From contig NZ_CP087588.1 of assembly GCF_020985305.1 (NCBI RefSeq), forward strand, positions 2,344,501 through 2,408,500: a DNA stretch of 64,000 nt, in the 5' to 3' direction. The DNA is from Croceicoccus sp. Ery15 (lineage in GTDB: Bacteria > Pseudomonadota > Alphaproteobacteria > Sphingomonadales > Sphingomonadaceae). Within the stretch, counting starts at the first letter, position 1. Every line of letters starts with the position of its first letter. The position numbers and the translations under genes are program-made. Below are positions 40,474 through 49,945 of the stretch, piece after piece. The notes below the pieces were generated by a model. The model did no database searches and was not told where the DNA came from. It saw only the letters and a list, made by a program, of their open reading frames with translations.

Positions 40474-41664
40474 ATGTCGATCACACCGTTGATGCCCGTG
40501 TACCCGCGCTGCGATGTGCGGCCGGTGCGAGGAGAGAACTGCCATCTGATCTCGGAAGATGGCCGCCGATTCCTCGATTTCGCAAGCGGTATCGCGGTGA
40601 ACCTGCTTGGCCATTCGCATCCGGCACTGATCGATGCGATCCAGAAGCAGGCTGCGACGCTAATGCATGTGTCGAACCTGTATGGCAGCCCGCAGGGCGA
40701 GGCGCTGGCACAGCAACTGGTGGATCTCACTTTTGCCGATACGGTTTTCTTCACCAACTCAGGTGCCGAGGCTGTGGAATGCGCGATCAAGACGGCGCGC
40801 ATCTACCACCAGTCAGCGGGAGCCGATCAGAAGTTCGAGATCATTACGTTCAACAATGCTTTTCACGGGCGCACGATGGCGACGATTAGTGCATCGAGTC
40901 AGGAGAAGATGCACAAGGGCTTCTACCCGATGCTTCCCGGCTTCCGCTATGTGGAGTTCGACGATCTTGATGCGGCAAAGGCGGCAATCGGCCCCAATAC
41001 GGCGGCCTTTCTGGTCGAACCGATTCAGGGTGAGGGCGGCATTCGTGTTGCGAGCGAAGAATTCATGCAGGGCTTGCGCAAGCTGGCGGACGAGCATGAT
41101 CTGATGCTGGTGCTGGACGAGGTTCAGTGCGGCGTGGCGCGCACCGGCACCTTCTATGCCTATGAGCATTATGGGATCGAACCAGATATCCTTGCTACGG
41201 CGAAGGGTATTGGTGGCGGTTTCCCGCTGGGCGCATGCCTTGCCACCGAAAAGGCGGCCCGGGGCATGACCTTCGGTACGCATGGAAGCACCTATGGCGG
41301 TAATCCGCTTGCAATGGCGGCAGGCAAGGCGGTGATGGACACTGTCGGGAATGGCGAATTTCTGGCGCAAGTCCGCGCCATTGGTGACAAGCTGCGCGGC
41401 AGGTTGGAACAGTTCATCGGGAACTATCCCGAGCTTTTTACCGAGGTGCGTGGAAAGGGGCTGATGCTGGGGCTGAAGATGACGGTCGAGAGCCGTCCCT
41501 TTGTGGCGCATCTGCGTGACCATCACGGTCTGTTGACCGTTTCGGCGGGCGAAAATGTGATGCGCGTGTTGCCCCCGCTGATTATCGACGATGCCCATAT
41601 CGACGAATTTATGGAAAAGCTGTCCGCGGGCGCAGCAGCATATGAGCCGGAAGAAGCATCATGA
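40474..41664 (+). CDS. argD: Acetylornithine aminotransferase
   Basis: 396 residues, class III PLP aminotransferase. It converts N-acetylglutamate semialdehyde to N-acetylornithine in arginine synthesis and often also serves lysine synthesis. Visible: [16 protein letters not shown] near residue 92, [15 protein letters not shown] near 216, and the PLP lysine in [14 protein letters not shown] near 245. The four-base overlap with argF supports the arginine role over other members of this class. Confidence 0.93.
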   Translation: MSITPLMPVYPRCDVRPVRGENCHLISEDGRRFLDFASGIAVNLLGHSHPALIDAIQKQAATLMHVSNLYGSPQGEALAQQLVDLTFADTVFFTNSGAEAVECAIKTARIYHQSAGADQKFEIITFNNAFHGRTMATISASSQEKMHKGFYPMLPGFRYVEFDDLDAAKAAIGPNTAAFLVEPIQGEGGIRVASEEFMQGLRKLADEHDLMLVLDEVQCGVARTGTFYAYEHYGIEPDILATAKGIGGGFPLGACLATEKAARGMTFGTHGSTYGGNPLAMAAGKAVMDTVGNGEFLAQVRAIGDKLRGRLEQFIGNYPELFTEVRGKGLMLGLKMTVESRPFVAHLRDHHGLLTVSAGENVMRVLPPLIIDDAHIDEFMEKLSAGAAAYEPEEAS

Positions 41665-42590
41665 CCGTAAGGCATCTGCTGGACCTTGCCGATGCAGGCG
41701 GTGACGCATTGCAGGCAATGATCGATGACGCGCTCGCTCGCAAGTCGGCGCGCGAAGGCTGGACCAAGGGGCGCGTCGACTCGGACGCGCCGCTGCAGGG
41801 TTGTACCCTTGCCATGATTTTCGAGAAAAACTCCACCCGCACCCGCGTAAGTTTCGACATGGCGATGCGGCAATTGGGCGGCAGCGCGATCATTATGGAA
41901 GCGGGCAGCATGCAGATCGGGCGCGGCGAAACGATTGCCGATACGGCGCGCGTACTGTCGCGTATGGTCGATGCGATTATGATCCGCACCGATGACCATG
42001 CGAAGATCGAAGCATTGGCACAACATGCCAGCGTGCCGGTGATCAATGGCCTGACAGATCGTTCGCATCCTTGCCAGATCATGGCGGATCTTTTGACTTT
42101 GGTCGAGCATGGCAAGTCTTTGAAAGGAATGGAACTCGCATGGTTGGGCGACGGCAATAATGTCCTGCATTCGGTGCTGGAGGCTGCCGGATTAATGGGG
42201 TTCAACGTCCGCTATGGCGTGCCTGAAGGATATGAGCCCGAAGAGGAGTTCGTTACGTTCGCGCGGTCTCGCGGCTCGACTGTTACGTTGACCCGAGATG
42301 CGGCGGAGGCGGCTCGCGGGGCTGATGTTCTGGTTACCGACACATGGGTCTCGATGGGGCAGGACATGGCGCATGACAAGATCGCTGCCATGAAGCCGTT
42401 CCAGATTAATGAAGCACTGATGGCGCATGCAAAGCCGGATGCAGTGTTCCTTCACTGTCTGCCTGCGCATGTAGGTGATGAGGTGAGTGAAGCTGTCTTT
42501 GAAGGCCCGCAGTCGGTTGTATGGGACGAAGCCGAGAACCGCATTCACGCACAAAAATCGGTGCTGCGCTGGGCATTCGGTCAGCTGTGA
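41661..42590 (+). CDS. argF: Ornithine carbamoyltransferase
   Basis: 309 residues. It forms citrulline from ornithine and carbamoyl phosphate. Carbamoyl-phosphate site KNSTRTR near residue 54, HPCQ near 135, and the ornithine site HCLPAH near 275 are all present. It overlaps argD (ATGA) and hslO (GTGA), so the three genes are tightly coupled. Confidence 0.96.
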   Translation: MTVRHLLDLADAGGDALQAMIDDALARKSAREGWTKGRVDSDAPLQGCTLAMIFEKNSTRTRVSFDMAMRQLGGSAIIMEAGSMQIGRGETIADTARVLSRMVDAIMIRTDDHAKIEALAQHASVPVINGLTDRSHPCQIMADLLTLVEHGKSLKGMELAWLGDGNNVLHSVLEAAGLMGFNVRYGVPEGYEPEEEFVTFARSRGSTVTLTRDAAEAARGADVLVTDTWVSMGQDMAHDKIAAMKPFQINEALMAHAKPDAVFLHCLPAHVGDEVSEAVFEGPQSVVWDEAENRIHAQKSVLRWAFGQL

Positions 42591-43495
42591 ACGAGAGCAC
42601 GGCTATCCCGCCCAACGAAACCGGTTTTGACGCCGTGCTGGGTTTTACCTTGCCAGGACGCGATGTCCGCGGTCGCTGCGTACGCCTGGGGCCGGTCTTG
42701 GATACGATCCTGTCGGCCCATGATTACGCAGGTCCAATCCGCCATTTGCTTGCCGAGGCATTGTTGCTGGCGACATTGATCGGCTCGCTGGGCAAGGAAG
42801 AAGGCAGTCAGATGACGATGCAGGCGCAATCCGCCGATGGCATCGTCGATATGCTAGTGTGTGACTACCGCGATGGCGAACTGCGTGGCTATGTTCGTTA
42901 TGATGCCGACCGTCTTGCCGACTTGGGTGCTAACCCTAGTCTTAGCGCGCTAGTTGGCTCGGAAGCCTATTTGGCGATCACTTTCGATGTCGCCGATGGC
43001 GGTCGATATCAAGGAATTGTGCCTCTTGATGCGGAATCGCTCGCCGGTGCTTGCGAGGCTTATTTCCGCCAGTCGGAACAATTGCCGACGGTTATCAAGG
43101 TGGCTGTGCAATCGATGGATGGTCATTGCGTGGTTGGCGGACTGCTCTTGCAACATCTCCCGGATGGTGAGGAAGGTCGGGAACGACTCCATGTTCGCTT
43201 GGACGATCCTGATTGGGAGCATGTCACCATTCTGGGTTCGACGATCCGTCATGCCGAGCTTGCCGATCCGGGCCTCTCATTGGAGGCATTGCTGTGGCGG
43301 CTGTTCCATGAAGAAGAACAGCTGTTGGTCGAAACCGTCGCGAAACTTGAGCGTGGGTGCCGCTGCACGCCCCAGCATTACCGGCAAGTTCTCTCACGCT
43401 TTGGTGCAGAGGAGTTGGCGGAAATGCGCGATGATGACGGCCTGATCAGGGTCGATTGTGCATTTTGCTCGCGCATTTTCCCGATCGATGTTTGA
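42587..43495 (+). CDS. hslO: Redox-regulated chaperone Hsp33
   Basis: 302 residues with the GTG start overlapping the argF stop. It has the Hsp33 domain followed by the zinc redox switch: GCRCT near residue 258 and CAFC near 290 (C-x-C and C-x2-C). When oxidised, the cysteines form disulfides and the protein becomes an ATP-independent holdase. A longer reading from 42521 would overlap argF deeply and is rejected. Codon choice here looks more relaxed (more TTG, GTT, CTA) than in earlier genes. Confidence 0.94.
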   Translation: MNESTAIPPNETGFDAVLGFTLPGRDVRGRCVRLGPVLDTILSAHDYAGPIRHLLAEALLLATLIGSLGKEEGSQMTMQAQSADGIVDMLVCDYRDGELRGYVRYDADRLADLGANPSLSALVGSEAYLAITFDVADGGRYQGIVPLDAESLAGACEAYFRQSEQLPTVIKVAVQSMDGHCVVGGLLLQHLPDGEEGRERLHVRLDDPDWEHVTILGSTIRHAELADPGLSLEALLWRLFHEEEQLLVETVAKLERGCRCTPQHYRQVLSRFGAEELAEMRDDDGLIRVDCAFCSRIFPIDV

Positions 43496-43542
43496 TATCG
43501 AAGGCGCTTGCGATGCTCTGATTGGCGATATAGCGCCGTTGC

Positions 43543-44241
43543 ATGAGCAATAGCGAAACGATGCAGAAACCCGCCGTCGTACTTTTGTCCGGCGGCCTAG
43601 ATTCGATGGTGACGGCGGGTATTGCCAAGGCCCAGGGTTATTCCGTCAACGCGCTGACTATCGACTATAACCAGCGTCATCGACGGGAATTGGAGAGCGC
43701 GACCGAGATTGCCCGCGAACTTGAAGTCGCGCGGCATCTGGTCTTGCCTCTCGATCTGCGAAAAATAGGTGGCTCTGCGTTAACGAGCGAAATCGACGTG
43801 CCAAAGGGCGGGGTGGGCAGTGATATTCCTGTTACCTATGTCCCCGCTCGCAATCTGGTCTTTCTGTCGCTCACGCTCGCATGGTGTGAAGCGATTGGGG
43901 CGCAGGATATTTTCATCGGCGTTAACGCGCTCGACTACTCCGGTTATCCGGATTGCCGGCCGGAATTTATCGCGTCGTTCGAAGAAACGGCAAAGCTGGC
44001 GACGAAGGCGGGAAGCGAGGGGGCGGATTTCACGATCCATGCACCCCTGCAATATCTATCCAAAGCCGAGATTGTCGACCGCGCCTATGAAATAGGCCTC
44101 GACCCTGCCATGAGCTGGTCTTGTTATGATCCTAGCGGCGATGGTCGCCCGTGCGGTCTGTGCGACAGCTGCCGATTGCGACAGCAAGGGTTTGCCCAAA
44201 CCGGCAGAACGGACCCAGTCGATTATCGGGTCCGCATCTAG
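43543..44241 (+). CDS. queC: 7-cyano-7-deazaguanine synthase
   Basis: 232 residues. It makes preQ0, the precursor of queuosine in tRNA (or of 7-deazaguanine DNA modification). ATP pyrophosphatase loop SGGLDS near residue 15 and four zinc cysteines near the C-terminus (SCYDPSGDGRPCGLCDSCR). No queD or queE lies beside it in the window. It is 47 bases after hslO and ends at a bidirectional terminator. Confidence 0.96.
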   Translation: MSNSETMQKPAVVLLSGGLDSMVTAGIAKAQGYSVNALTIDYNQRHRRELESATEIARELEVARHLVLPLDLRKIGGSALTSEIDVPKGGVGSDIPVTYVPARNLVFLSLTLAWCEAIGAQDIFIGVNALDYSGYPDCRPEFIASFEETAKLATKAGSEGADFTIHAPLQYLSKAEIVDRAYEIGLDPAMSWSCYDPSGDGRPCGLCDSCRLRQQGFAQTGRTDPVDYRVRI

Positions 44242-44263
44242 ACCAATTCACACGTCAGCAGAC

Positions 44264-44294
44264 AAAAAAGGGGCCGGTAGACACCGGCCCCTTT
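44264..44294. terminator. Bidirectional rho-independent terminator
   Basis: Nine-base stem GGGGCCGGT / ACCGGCCCC with a four-base loop. Six A precede it (T-run for the minus strand) and CTTTC follows. It serves the converging queC and ompA genes. Confidence 0.92.
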
Positions 44295-44320
44295 CGTTTG
44301 TCGATCTTGCGATCTCTGGC

Positions 44321-45385
44321 TTACATGCCCGAACCCGGACCGTAGGTGATTTCCACCCGGCGGTTCTGCAGTTCGCGGACACCGTCGGCGGTGGGAACGC
44401 GCGGGTTCTCTTCGCCGAAGCCTTCGGTGGTGATCGCCGTATCGGGGATGCTGCGTGCCGTGAGGTACGAGCGCACCGATTCCGCACGACGTTCCGACAG
44501 GCCCACGTTGTAGGTCTTCGAACCCGACGTATCGGTGTAACCGGCCACCATGATCGGCACCGAGTTGCAATCGGCATAGGAAGCGATGGCGCTGTCCAGA
44601 ATGCTGGCTGCTTCGGGCGTGATTTCCGACGAATCCCAATCGAAGAACACGATATAGGGGCCAGTGTTGCACACCACTTCCGGAGCCGGCGGCGGCGGCG
44701 GCGGCGGGGGAGGCGGCGGCGGCGGCGGCGGGGGAGGCGGCGGGGGCGGAGCAGGCGACCAGAAATTATAGGTCAGCGAGCCCAGCAGCGAGTGCGAGCG
44801 GATGCTCGTCTCGATCGCTTCGCCGGTCGGCGCCACGAGGTCGATATTGTCATGGTTGAAGAAACGGTACTTCAGGCCGACGTCCCAGTTGTCCGACAGC
44901 GGAGCGCGGATACCCGCGATCGCCTGCCAGGCAAAGCCGGTGTCCGAATCGTCGATCAGCACAGGCTCTTCAAATTCGCTGCGAGCGACACCGGCACCGC
45001 CGCCGATGAAGCCCTGCAGGCCATCGTCGTCGCCAAAGTCGATCAGGCCGTTGACCATGAAGCTCAGCGTGTTGAACTCATGGTTCACTTCGCTGTCGTC
45101 ATAGCTTTCGCCGAACAGCGTGATGCCGTCGTCGCCGGCGCCCTTGTAGGCCGCTTCGGTTTCGAGGCGGAAGCCGCCGAAATCATAACCGGCCACGACA
45201 TCGAAGTCGTAACCATAATCCCAGTCGAAGGTTGCCTGATTGTCGACGCCATCAACGTCAACATCAGAATCCTCGACAAGCATAGCACCGCCATCGACAC
45301 CAATGTACCAGGTGTCGTCGCGAGCAAGCGCTGGCGAAGCTATGGCCGTAGAGGCCAGAGCAAGGCCGATAATCGCTTTACGCAT
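44321..45385 (-). CDS. OmpA-family outer-membrane beta-barrel protein
   Basis: 354 residues: signal peptide (MRKAIIGLALASTAIASPALA, cleavage near residue 21), an eight-strand-type barrel (about 25-210) with many acidic loops, a run of 21 prolines (about 215-237), and a C-terminal OmpA peptidoglycan-binding domain (FDWDSSEITPEA, AGYTDTSGSKTYNVGLSERRAESV, NRRVEITYGPG). It anchors the outer membrane to the cell wall. It is isolated and ends at the shared terminator with queC. Confidence 0.94.
   Translation of the reverse strand: MRKAIIGLALASTAIASPALARDDTWYIGVDGGAMLVEDSDVDVDGVDNQATFDWDYGYDFDVVAGYDFGGFRLETEAAYKGAGDDGITLFGESYDDSEVNHEFNTLSFMVNGLIDFGDDDGLQGFIGGGAGVARSEFEEPVLIDDSDTGFAWQAIAGIRAPLSDNWDVGLKYRFFNHDNIDLVAPTGEAIETSIRSHSLLGSLTYNFWSPAPPPPPPPPPPPPPPPPPPPPPAPEVVCNTGPYIVFFDWDSSEITPEAASILDSAIASYADCNSVPIMVAGYTDTSGSKTYNVGLSERRAESVRSYLTARSIPDTAITTEGFGEENPRVPTADGVRELQNRRVEITYGPGSGM
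44687..44749. repeat. Simple-sequence tract encoding 21 prolines in ompA
   Basis: 63 bases of near-uniform GGC/GGG/GGA triplets (plus strand). Triplet slippage here would change the hinge length between barrel and OmpA domain without shifting frame. Confidence 0.85.
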
Positions 45386-45622
45386 CAGCGTTTCCCCTTA
45401 TTTTCCATCTTGTTGATTGAAGCCACGGAGGCGAGTTCTATCCGTAGTTGATTTTGCGCGCAAGCTTGGTGAAACGAAGCATTGTTGCATTCGCGCATCA
45501 CTTATCTTGCTCGACATGGACCTTCCGCTGATAGTTTACCCTCACGTTATGGCGGCAATCGCTGTGGACGAAAAAGGTTCCCGTTAGGTTACACAAAAAA
45601 AGACAATGCCTTGCGCGTCAAA

Positions 45623-46027
45623 TCAGGATGACGGCAAATCGCCCGACTGACGCAGGCATGCAAGGATGGCGGCGATTGTTGCGCGTGCCTCGGTATCGAT
45701 CGTGGTTCCACCTTCGGGATTGGCGATCAGCGCGGGTAAGGACCAATCATCGCCGAACCGGCGCTTGGCAGATGCATTTGCGTCGAAAACGCACATCCCA
45801 TTGATTGGGTTTACAAAAATCCATTGCCCCTGTTGCCAGGATGCCAAACATGCCTCACGACCTTCGAACAATCCGGTTGCCGGCGATGCGACAATATAGG
45901 TGGCGCCGGCTGCCGGCTCGGTCGGCGGTGCGGTTGCTTCGCCTTCGACGACAGGCTGCAAGAGGATGTCGGTGAGAGCGAACGCTTCATTCACAAAAAG
46001 CTCCTTCTGGGCTTGCGCGACACGCAT
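45623..46027 (-). CDS. DUF2793 domain protein, 5' end cut by a deletion
   Basis: 134 residues from the ATG at 46027. DUF2793 proteins occur at the tail end of gene-transfer-agent and phage structural clusters. Conserved features: AQAQKELFVNEA, VVEGEATAPPTEPAAGATYIV, and the WQQGQWIFVNPINGMCVFD region. The usual N-terminal residues before AQAQKE are missing; the sequence ahead belongs to a terminase gene in another frame. The start codon itself seems to come from terminase DNA (GCC ATG CGT). Whether it is still expressed is unknown. Confidence 0.7.
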   Translation of the reverse strand: MRVAQAQKELFVNEAFALTDILLQPVVEGEATAPPTEPAAGATYIVASPATGLFEGREACLASWQQGQWIFVNPINGMCVFDANASAKRRFGDDWSLPALIANPEGGTTIDTEARATIAAILACLRQSGDLPSS

Positions 46028-46478
46028 GGCTGTGCTGCGGCCCGCGCAGGCTCTCCGGCTCTGCTGCAGAATAGAGGTAGGCCTTTGCGCCATTGGGCCA
46101 GACGATGCGCCGCAGCGAAGGTTCGAACACCGGGCGGCGAAAATGGGGCGACACGGCCAATAGCCCGCTTTCTCCTTCCACCATCACCGCCCGGGCTTCG
46201 GCCAGCGAGGCTCCGATCATTGCAATGCGTGCATCGGGATTCTGGCGCGCGATGCGCCGCACCCATTCCGCGCCCGCACGCGTCTTGCCGAAACCGCGTC
46301 CCGCGCAGATCATCCATACCGACCAGTCGCTGTCTGGTGGCAGTTGTTCGTCGCGCGCCCAAAGCTCCCAATAATAACGCAATTCCTGCCGTTCAGCGGG
46401 TTGCAGCCGGTTCAATATGGGCAAGCGCTTCGCATGCGGCATGTCGGTCAGCCAGGCGAGGCGGTTCGGCTCATCCAT
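45987..46478 (-). pseudogene. Truncated terminase large subunit (GTA/phage-like)
   Basis: 163 residues where about 430 are usual. The ATPase start is clear: Walker A GRGFGKT at residues 60-66, then GAEWVRR and AMIGASLAEARAVMVEGESGLL. Similarity holds through ESLRGPQHSHA (residue about 152), after which eleven unrelated residues lead to a stop. The rest of the ATPase and the nuclease domain are gone. The junction runs out of frame into the DUF2793 gene. The protein cannot package DNA, so this is a decaying remnant. Confidence 0.85.
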
Positions 46479-46491
46479 GGTGCTGCCTCAT

Positions 46492-46953
46492 TCAAGCACC
46501 GTCGTTGCCGTTCTTGGCTTGTCTTGCCTTTTCGGCCCGCTTCATCCGCTCGCGCATGACGTCGAGCTTGCTGTTGATGCGATCGATCACTGCCTGTTCG
46601 TCCTCGGCGCTTTCCAGCGCCTTGCCGCGACCGAATGCGTCGCGGTGCGAAAGAAGCAGGCGTATGGCTTGGGCATTGTCGTATTTGCGGTCGCTCGAGG
46701 CATTTGCCGGTTCTCCCTCGCGCAAACGGCAAAGCAGGGCGAGTTCGAGTGCTTCATACCCTTCGCAAAGCGCTTGCTGCCATGCAGCGGCAAAGGCGGG
46801 TTCCTTGCGGCGGGTTTTATAGGCTGTGCTGACGTCGATCCGCCCCGCCTTTGCGGCCGCGGTGACATTCGAGCTTTGCGCCAACTGTTCCAGAAAGCGT
46901 TCACGCCAGTTGCGCAGACGGCGCACGCGTTTTGTTGGCCGAGCATCGGTCAT
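46492..46953 (-). CDS. Terminase small-subunit-like protein of the same remnant
   Basis: 153 residues, basic. The N-terminal half has a helix-turn-helix pattern (SNVTAAAKAGRIDVSTAYKTRRKEPAFAAAW) typical of small terminase or phage DNA-recognition proteins. The C-terminal half is a charged probable coiled coil (QAVIDRINSKLDVMRERMKRAEKARQ). It ends 13 bases before the truncated large terminase, the order found in gene transfer agent clusters. It appears intact but has lost its partner. Confidence 0.65.
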   Translation of the reverse strand: MTDARPTKRVRRLRNWRERFLEQLAQSSNVTAAAKAGRIDVSTAYKTRRKEPAFAAAWQQALCEGYEALELALLCRLREGEPANASSDRKYDNAQAIRLLLSHRDAFGRGKALESAEDEQAVIDRINSKLDVMRERMKRAEKARQAKNGNDGA

Positions 46954-47195
46954 GACCGGCTCCCGTCACTATGGGTGGTTCGGGCGGACCATTGGCCCGC
47001 ATATCGGTGGATGAACCGCGAGAAGCGTCGGCGGAGGTTCCCGGCGACTCGCTTTATCGCGATGTTCCGTTTCTCTAACCAAAGAGCGTGACGATGTCAA
47101 TACAAAAGTGCCAAATAGGTTATTTTATCTTTTGGCTGGCCTTGGCTCATCACCCTGCTAAACGCCAGAAAGCACAGGGTTCACGGGGTCTCGGC

Positions 47196-47834
47196 ATGCG
47201 GTGGCTACGCAATCTCTACGATTGGACGATTGAAAAGGCGCAGCATCGCCATGCGCAGGGGTGGCTGGCGTTCTTCGCGTTCGTCGAGTCGAGCTTTTTT
47301 CCGATCCCGCCTCATCCGCTACTGGGGCTGATGTGCCTGGCAAATCCGCGTCGCGCGATTCGCTATGCGCTGATCTGCACGATCTTCTCGGTCATCGGCG
47401 GGCTGTTCGGCTATGCAATCGGCTACTTCCTCTACGAGGCGATCGGCAAGGCGCTGATTTCAGCACTTGGACTAAGCGAGAGCTTTCCCGTCGCGGCGTG
47501 CTATCTGCGCGACAAGGACTGGGAAGCGATCGTAATCGCGGGTGCAACGCCGGTTCCGTTCAAGCTGCTGACGATCACATCCGGCTTTATAGGAATGAAT
47601 CTTGCCACCTTTACCCTTGCCGCTATCGCGGGGCGCGGCTTCATCTTCATGACGGTTGGCGTGCTGTTCCGCCTGTTCGGCGCGCCGATCAAGGCGTTTA
47701 TCGACCGTTATCTGGGTATGTTGACCACGGCCTTCGTCGTACTGCTGGTCGGCGGTTTTGTCGTGCTGTCCTATGTCGGCACGTCCGAAGGCGATGCGGC
47801 AAAGGACCAGTGCCAAGTGGCCACTGCGGTCTGA
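47196..47834 (+). CDS. YqaA/DedA-type (VTT domain) membrane protein
   Basis: 212 residues with about five hydrophobic segments. The VTT-type pattern is seen: FFAFVESSFFPIPPHPLLGLM, GYAIGYFLYEAIG, and AGATPVPFKLLTITSGFIGMN. Relatives act in membrane lipid or undecaprenyl phosphate transport and envelope integrity; the substrate is unknown here. ATG at 47196 matches the family start (MRWLRNLYDWTIEKAQHRHA); the frame continues up to 47088 through AT-rich DNA and is not used. Confidence 0.85.
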   Translation: MRWLRNLYDWTIEKAQHRHAQGWLAFFAFVESSFFPIPPHPLLGLMCLANPRRAIRYALICTIFSVIGGLFGYAIGYFLYEAIGKALISALGLSESFPVAACYLRDKDWEAIVIAGATPVPFKLLTITSGFIGMNLATFTLAAIAGRGFIFMTVGVLFRLFGAPIKAFIDRYLGMLTTAFVVLLVGGFVVLSYVGTSEGDAAKDQCQVATAV

Positions 47835-47842
47835 CCGAAGAC

Positions 47843-47870
47843 GCAGCGGGTTGCCCAGGCACCCCGCTGC
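47843..47870. terminator. Hairpin between converging genes, weak terminator
   Basis: Eight-base stem GCAGCGGG / CCCGCTGC with an inner TGCC/GGCA pair. No T-run on either side. It could still end transcription of the two converging genes. Confidence 0.4.
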
Positions 47871-47879
47871 CCATCGTAA

Positions 47880-49148
47880 TCAGATAATGCCGGTCTTTTT
47901 ACCCGCAGCCTCGAACATGCCGAGAATCTGGCCTACCTGCTCCTCGCTATGTTCTGCACACAGGGAGCAACGCAGCAACGTCATATTCGCAGGTGTTGCG
48001 GGCGGGCGCGCCAGATTGACGTAGAGCCCTTCCTTCAACAGCGCTTCCCACATGGCTGCCCCGCGTTCCAGATCGGGCATGATCACCGCGATGATCGCGC
48101 TTTGCGGTTCGTCGGTACCAAGCTGAAAGCCAAGATCCTTCAAACCGGCATGCAGGCGTTTGGAATTGTCCCAAAGATGCTGGCGCTTGTCGCCCGCATC
48201 CATCAGCTTGCGGATCGACGTTGCCGCCGTCGCAACCACGCTGGGCGGAAGCGATGCGGTGAACACATAGGGGCGGCAGACAAGGCGCATAATCTCGAAC
48301 TTGGGGTGGTTCGATACGCAGAAACCGCCGACGGTTCCGACCGATTTGGAAAACGTGCCGATCACAAAGTCGACATCGTCCAGTACGCCCTGATCCTCGG
48401 CCACGCCGCGACCGTTGGGTCCGATGAAGCCCATCGAATGCGCTTCGTCCACCAGCACCATCGCGCCGTATTTCTTGGCGATGGCGATCATCTCTTTCAG
48501 CGGGGCGATATCGCCTAGCATCGAATAGACGCCTTCCAGAACGACCAGCTTACCCGCACCTTCTGGGATGCGGCGCAGGCGCTTTTCCATGGCGTCCAGA
48601 TCGTTGTGCTTGAACGGCACCACCTCGGCATTGCCCATCGCGCAGCCGTCCCAGATGGAAGCATGGCTGTCGATGTCGAGGACGATGTAGTCGCCCTTGC
48701 CCGCGATGGTGGAAATGATACCCAGATTGGCCTGATATCCGGTCGAGAATACCATGGCATGATCCATGCCATAGAATTCGCATAGCGCGGCCTCGCACTC
48801 CTTGTGGCCGACATAGGTGCCGTTCAGCACGCGGCTGCCGGTGGTGCCCGAACCGAAATCGGCCAGAGCCTGCTGACCCGCCGCGATGACGTCGGGGTCA
48901 AAGGTCATGCCCATGTAATTATAGGTGCCGAGCAGGATCGTCTCGCGCCCGTTGCACATGGCTGTCACGGGCGAGAGCACTTGCTCCATCACCAGATTGA
49001 ACGGGTCTTCCAGACCTGAATCGAGCAGATCGGCCCGCTGTTTGATCAGCGGATCGAACTTCGAGAACAGATCCTGCGCCGCGCCCGAATTATGCCCCGC
49101 CTCGGGCAGGGGAGCGGGCTTGTCCGGCTGGCTGATAGCTTCGCTCAT
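47880..49148 (-). CDS. spt: Serine palmitoyltransferase
   Basis: 422 residues, an alpha-oxoamine synthase with PLP. It condenses serine with a fatty acyl thioester, the first step of sphingolipid synthesis. Markers: TYNYMGMTFDP near residue 73, NGTYVGHKECE, VDEAHSMGFIG near 245, and the PLP lysine in GTFSKSVGTVGG near 277. The N-terminal 25 residues are polar and variable. The acyl carrier protein gene directly upstream (5 bases) fits serine palmitoyltransferase rather than KBL or ALAS. Confidence 0.92.
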   Translation of the reverse strand: MSEAISQPDKPAPLPEAGHNSGAAQDLFSKFDPLIKQRADLLDSGLEDPFNLVMEQVLSPVTAMCNGRETILLGTYNYMGMTFDPDVIAAGQQALADFGSGTTGSRVLNGTYVGHKECEAALCEFYGMDHAMVFSTGYQANLGIISTIAGKGDYIVLDIDSHASIWDGCAMGNAEVVPFKHNDLDAMEKRLRRIPEGAGKLVVLEGVYSMLGDIAPLKEMIAIAKKYGAMVLVDEAHSMGFIGPNGRGVAEDQGVLDDVDFVIGTFSKSVGTVGGFCVSNHPKFEIMRLVCRPYVFTASLPPSVVATAATSIRKLMDAGDKRQHLWDNSKRLHAGLKDLGFQLGTDEPQSAIIAVIMPDLERGAAMWEALLKEGLYVNLARPPATPANMTLLRCSLCAEHSEEQVGQILGMFEAAGKKTGII

Positions 49149-49153
49149 CGACT

Positions 49154-49393
49154 TTACCCGCGCAGCCTGGTCACGGCGTCGATCAGCTGGCCATAGGTTT
49201 CGATCTCGGCCTGCTGGTTCATGCTGATGATGATGTCGAACTCGTCCTCGATCGCGGCGACGAAATCCATCACCGTCAGGCTGTCCCACTCAAGGTCGCC
49301 CGCAAAAGTCGTGTCGCCGGTAATGGCGACTTCCTTCTTGTTGAAGGGTTCGATCAGGCTGTCGATGCGGGTCTTGGTATCTTCGCGGTCCAT
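49154..49393 (-). CDS. Acyl carrier protein for sphingolipid synthesis
   Basis: 79 residues with the phosphopantetheine site WDSLTVMD (Ser near residue 38). It probably delivers the acyl chain to the serine palmitoyltransferase encoded next to it, as reported for the dedicated carrier protein in Caulobacter. Start at the ATG 49393 (MDREDTKTRIDSLIEP); a longer frame up to 49453 has no support. First gene of the acp-spt unit. Confidence 0.88.
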   Translation of the reverse strand: MDREDTKTRIDSLIEPFNKKEVAITGDTTFAGDLEWDSLTVMDFVAAIEDEFDIIISMNQQAEIETYGQLIDAVTRLRG

Positions 49394-49518
49394 GGTCCTG
49401 CCAATCGGATAGATGTTGCCCCGTGGCAAAGACGCGCAAAGCCCGCGTGTCAAGCCGAAGCCATCGTAGCATCCTGTAACAGGAGCCGCGAAACCGTTGA
49501 ATTGACGGGCTTTGGCAG

Positions 49519-49899
49519 TCAGGCCGCGGCGCGATTGTCCACCAGCGAATTCACCGCGCTCATAAAGCTGGTGATCGAAACGGGCTTGGACAGATATCCG
49601 TGTGCGCCCGCCGAACGGATCCGTTCTTCATCGCCCTTGCCTGCATAGGCCGTCACCGCCAGCACCGGAATCGCCGCGAGCCGGTCGTCCAGCTTCAGCG
49701 ATTCGATCAGTGCGATGCCCGAAATATTGGGCAGCTGGATGTCCATGATGATCAGGTTGGGCTGGAACGCGATCGCCTGCTCGATGGCGGCAAGGCCATC
49801 GGCCACGGGCTCCACCGTGAAACCATGCGCCTTGAGAAGGTCGCAAAAAAGCTTTCTGTTGAGATCGTTGTCTTCAACGACCAGAACCCGTACTGCCAC
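49519..49899 (-). CDS. divK: Single-domain response regulator, DivK-like
   Basis: 126 residues, one receiver domain and nothing else. Acidic pocket VVEDND near residue 8, phospho-Asp in IIMDIQLPN near 53, Thr in AVTAYAGKGDEE near 83, and Lys in YLSKPV near 106. The short, output-free form matches DivK, which controls the cell-cycle kinases of alphaproteobacteria. No pleD follows. GTG at 49899 chosen over an ATG at 49920. The name is likely but not certain. Confidence 0.78.
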   Translation of the reverse strand: MAVRVLVVEDNDLNRKLFCDLLKAHGFTVEPVADGLAAIEQAIAFQPNLIIMDIQLPNISGIALIESLKLDDRLAAIPVLAVTAYAGKGDEERIRSAGAHGYLSKPVSITSFMSAVNSLVDNRAAA

Positions 49900-49945
49900 G
49901 ACTAACCCCCTGCGGAGCACCGTTTATCCCGTAATCCGCAGGTCG

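Noticed and set aside
42587..44241. Horizontal transfer of hslO and queC because of looser codon use
   Set aside because: Both are core genes in a conserved order (argD-argF-hslO). The shift is mild by eye and could be low expression; a codon-usage calculation would be needed.
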